The notes under the pieces are model-generated. The model was given only the letters and a program-made list of their open reading frames with translations, searched no databases and was not told the origin of the DNA. Source: Deltaproteobacteria bacterium (GTDB lineage: Bacteria > Myxococcota_A > UBA796 > GCA-2862545). From it: a stretch of 13,247 bases of DNA. Made by a program: the position numbers and the translations under genes. How positions within the stretch are numbered: the stretch's first letter is position 1; every line of letters starts with the position of its first letter. The stretch spans positions 1 to 13,247 of the forward strand of contig JAFDJI010000038.1 in NCBI GenBank assembly GCA_019307545.1, given 5' to 3'. Positions 12,372 through 13,247 of this stretch are shown in pieces.

Positions 12372-13247
12372 ATGACGATTCGTGCGTTCTGCACTGTGGT
12401 CGGTGCGATGTGCTTGCTCCTGCTGGATGGCGGATGCAGGAAGGACGAGTGCGAACGGGGCGAAGACGACTGCGACCCGCTCACCGAGTGCATCGCCACC
12501 CCGGATGGGCATGTGTGCACCGCCTGTCCGAGCGGTTGGGAGGACGTGGACGGTGACGGGACGCAATGCGAGGAAATCGACGAGTGCGCCCTGAAGACCG
12601 ACAACTGCGCGCCCGAGGTGTCCTGTGCCAACGAGACTGGGGGTTTCTCCTGCGGTGCCTGCCCCACGGGCTACCTCGACACGAACGGCGACGGCACGGT
12701 CTGCGACGACGTGGACGAGTGCGACGCCGGGACCGACGACTGCGACGTCCTGGCGGGGTGTATCAACGCCATCGGCGGCTTCTTCTGCGGGGCCTGCCCC
12801 TCCAGCTACGACGACACCTACGGCGACGGCACCGCCTGTGCCGACATCGACGAGTGCGCCCTTGGGATCGACAACTGCGATCCAGCGGTCATCTGCACCG
12901 ATGTAGATGGTGGCTTCGAGTGCGGGTGCTGCCCCTCCGGCTACGAGGATCCCTACGGGGACGGCTCGGTGTGCGTGGACGAGGACGAGTGCGCGCTCGA
13001 GGAGGACGACTGCGATCCGTTGGCCCAGTGCATCAACACCCCGGGGGGCTTCATCTGCGGTCCGTGCCCGCCAGGCTACGACGATCGGAACGGCGATGGG
13101 ACCCTGTGCGAGTGGGGCTGCGGCAACGGCCTGCGCCGGCCCCTGGAGGGCTGCGACGCCGGCGACCTCGGCAACGGGGGCGGGTGCAGCGACGAGTGCG
13201 TCATGGAGGGCACTGCCCTCACCATGTTCTCCGTTACGGGATCCAGG
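12372..13247 (+). CDS. Secreted EGF-repeat / Myxococcus Cys-rich-repeat protein (3' end beyond window)
   Basis: The open frame from ATG 12372 gives 292 residues and reaches the right edge with no stop. GGAGG at 12360-12364 stands seven bases before the ATG. Residues 1-21 are a short export signal ending LLLLDGGC; C22 could be lipidated, but D at -3 is a poor lipobox residue. Residues 25-249 are five EGF-like modules of exactly 45 residues each, six cysteines apiece in constant register. Each opens with DEC, has DNC or DDC at 8-10, GGF in the middle (DGH in the first), then CPxGY or a variant, then GDG(T/S)xC. The D-x-D-E-C openings are the calcium-binding EGF signature. Residues 250-280 form a Myxococcus cysteine-rich repeat (CGNG, EGCD.GD, GGGCSDEC). 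Known: such architectures are surface or secreted adhesion-type proteins in myxobacteria. Function unknown; the missing C-terminus may hold another domain. An overlapping frame at 12625-12906 is a shadow. Confidence 0.92.
   Translation, partial: MTIRAFCTVVGAMCLLLLDGGCRKDECERGEDDCDPLTECIATPDGHVCTACPSGWEDVDGDGTQCEEIDECALKTDNCAPEVSCANETGGFSCGACPTGYLDTNGDGTVCDDVDECDAGTDDCDVLAGCINAIGGFFCGACPSSYDDTYGDGTACADIDECALGIDNCDPAVICTDVDGGFECGCCPSGYEDPYGDGSVCVDEDECALEEDDCDPLAQCINTPGGFICGPCPPGYDDRNGDGTLCEWGCGNGLRRPLEGCDAGDLGNGGGCSDECVMEGTALTMFSVTGSR
12444..13118 (+). repeat. Five tandem 135-bp units encoding calcium-binding EGF-like modules
   Basis: Unit boundaries, each exactly 135 bases, are 12444-12578, 12579-12713, 12714-12848, 12849-12983 and 12984-13118. 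In every unit cysteines fall at residues 3, 10, 16, 25, 28 and 42. Two residues separate the fourth and fifth cysteine, where canonical EGF has one (CxC). The nucleotide sequences of the units have diverged considerably while the protein register is unbroken. That suggests old duplications held by selection on the fold rather than a recent slippage array. Confidence 0.9.
13119..13211 (+). other. Myxococcus-type cysteine-rich repeat domain
   Basis: Residues 250-280 of the protein read CGNG, then GCDAGD, then GNGGGCSDEC. This is the cysteine-rich repeat (C-G-N-G...E-x-C-D-x-G-x...G-C-S-x-x-C) that is abundant in secreted proteins of Myxococcota. It comes directly after the fifth EGF unit. Only one copy is visible before the window ends. 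Confidence 0.85.

Noticed and set aside
12625..12906. Thr/Ala/Pro-rich plus-strand frame inside the EGF-repeat gene
   Set aside because: It is the alternative reading of the repeat units; its periodicity simply reflects the 135-base EGF repeats.
12444..13118. CRISPR-like array
   Set aside because: The regular 135-base units are coding and diverged, with no short identical repeats and no spacers.

Overview
This window is GC-rich, densely coding DNA that looks like Myxococcota (a deltaproteobacterial-type predator or fruiting-body lineage, or an uncultured relative). The pointers are a Myxococcus-type cysteine-rich repeat (CGNG...GCD.GD...GGGCS.EC), a large von Willebrand A (VWA) lipoprotein, an outer-membrane beta-barrel protein of the type common in myxobacteria followed by a TPR protein, and tandem EGF-like repeats in a bacterial secreted protein. 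No tRNA, rRNA, CRISPR array, insertion sequence or phage gene was seen.

Layout. Positions 1 to 12145 hold nine genes, all on the minus strand and tightly packed. In transcription order they are: a VWA lipoprotein (12145-11027), an outer-membrane beta-barrel protein (10969-10304), a TPR periplasmic protein (10307-8838), an M16 zinc peptidase (8838-6331), the heme chaperone/radical SAM protein HemW (6296-5142), a DnaJ co-chaperone (5115-4048), a TPR plus periplasmic-binding-fold protein of the penicillin-binding-protein-activator type (4051-2090), thiamine-monophosphate kinase ThiL (about 1972-1070), and a CNNM/CorC-type membrane protein with CBS domains (1073 to beyond position 1). Four junctions overlap by 1 to 4 bases (GTGA, TGATG, ATGA, ATGA), so most of the run is probably one or two translationally coupled transcripts. 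The first gap, 57 bases at 10970-11026, contains a GC-rich imperfect hairpin.

On the plus strand, divergently from the VWA gene, a secreted cysteine-rich protein starts at 12372 and runs off the right edge with no stop. It has a possible lipoprotein signal, five EGF-like repeats of exactly 45 residues each, and one Myxococcus-type cysteine-rich repeat. The 226-base space between the divergent genes (12146-12371) contains a nested palindromic element with a strong central hairpin.

Functional reading. The genes nearest 12 kb are cell-envelope and surface proteins: two predicted surface or outer-membrane lipoproteins with metal-binding or adhesion-type modules, a beta-barrel protein, and a periplasmic TPR protein. 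The downstream genes are housekeeping: proteolysis, heme delivery, protein folding, cell-wall synthase activation, thiamine diphosphate synthesis, and ion transport or tolerance. I see no defence, secretion or biosynthetic system that is clearly new. The points most worth a second look are the exact-period EGF array with acidic GDGT loops, the palindromic element between the divergent genes, the missing normal start codon of thiL, the DnaJ without a Gly/Phe region next to hemW, and the beta-barrel/TPR pair.
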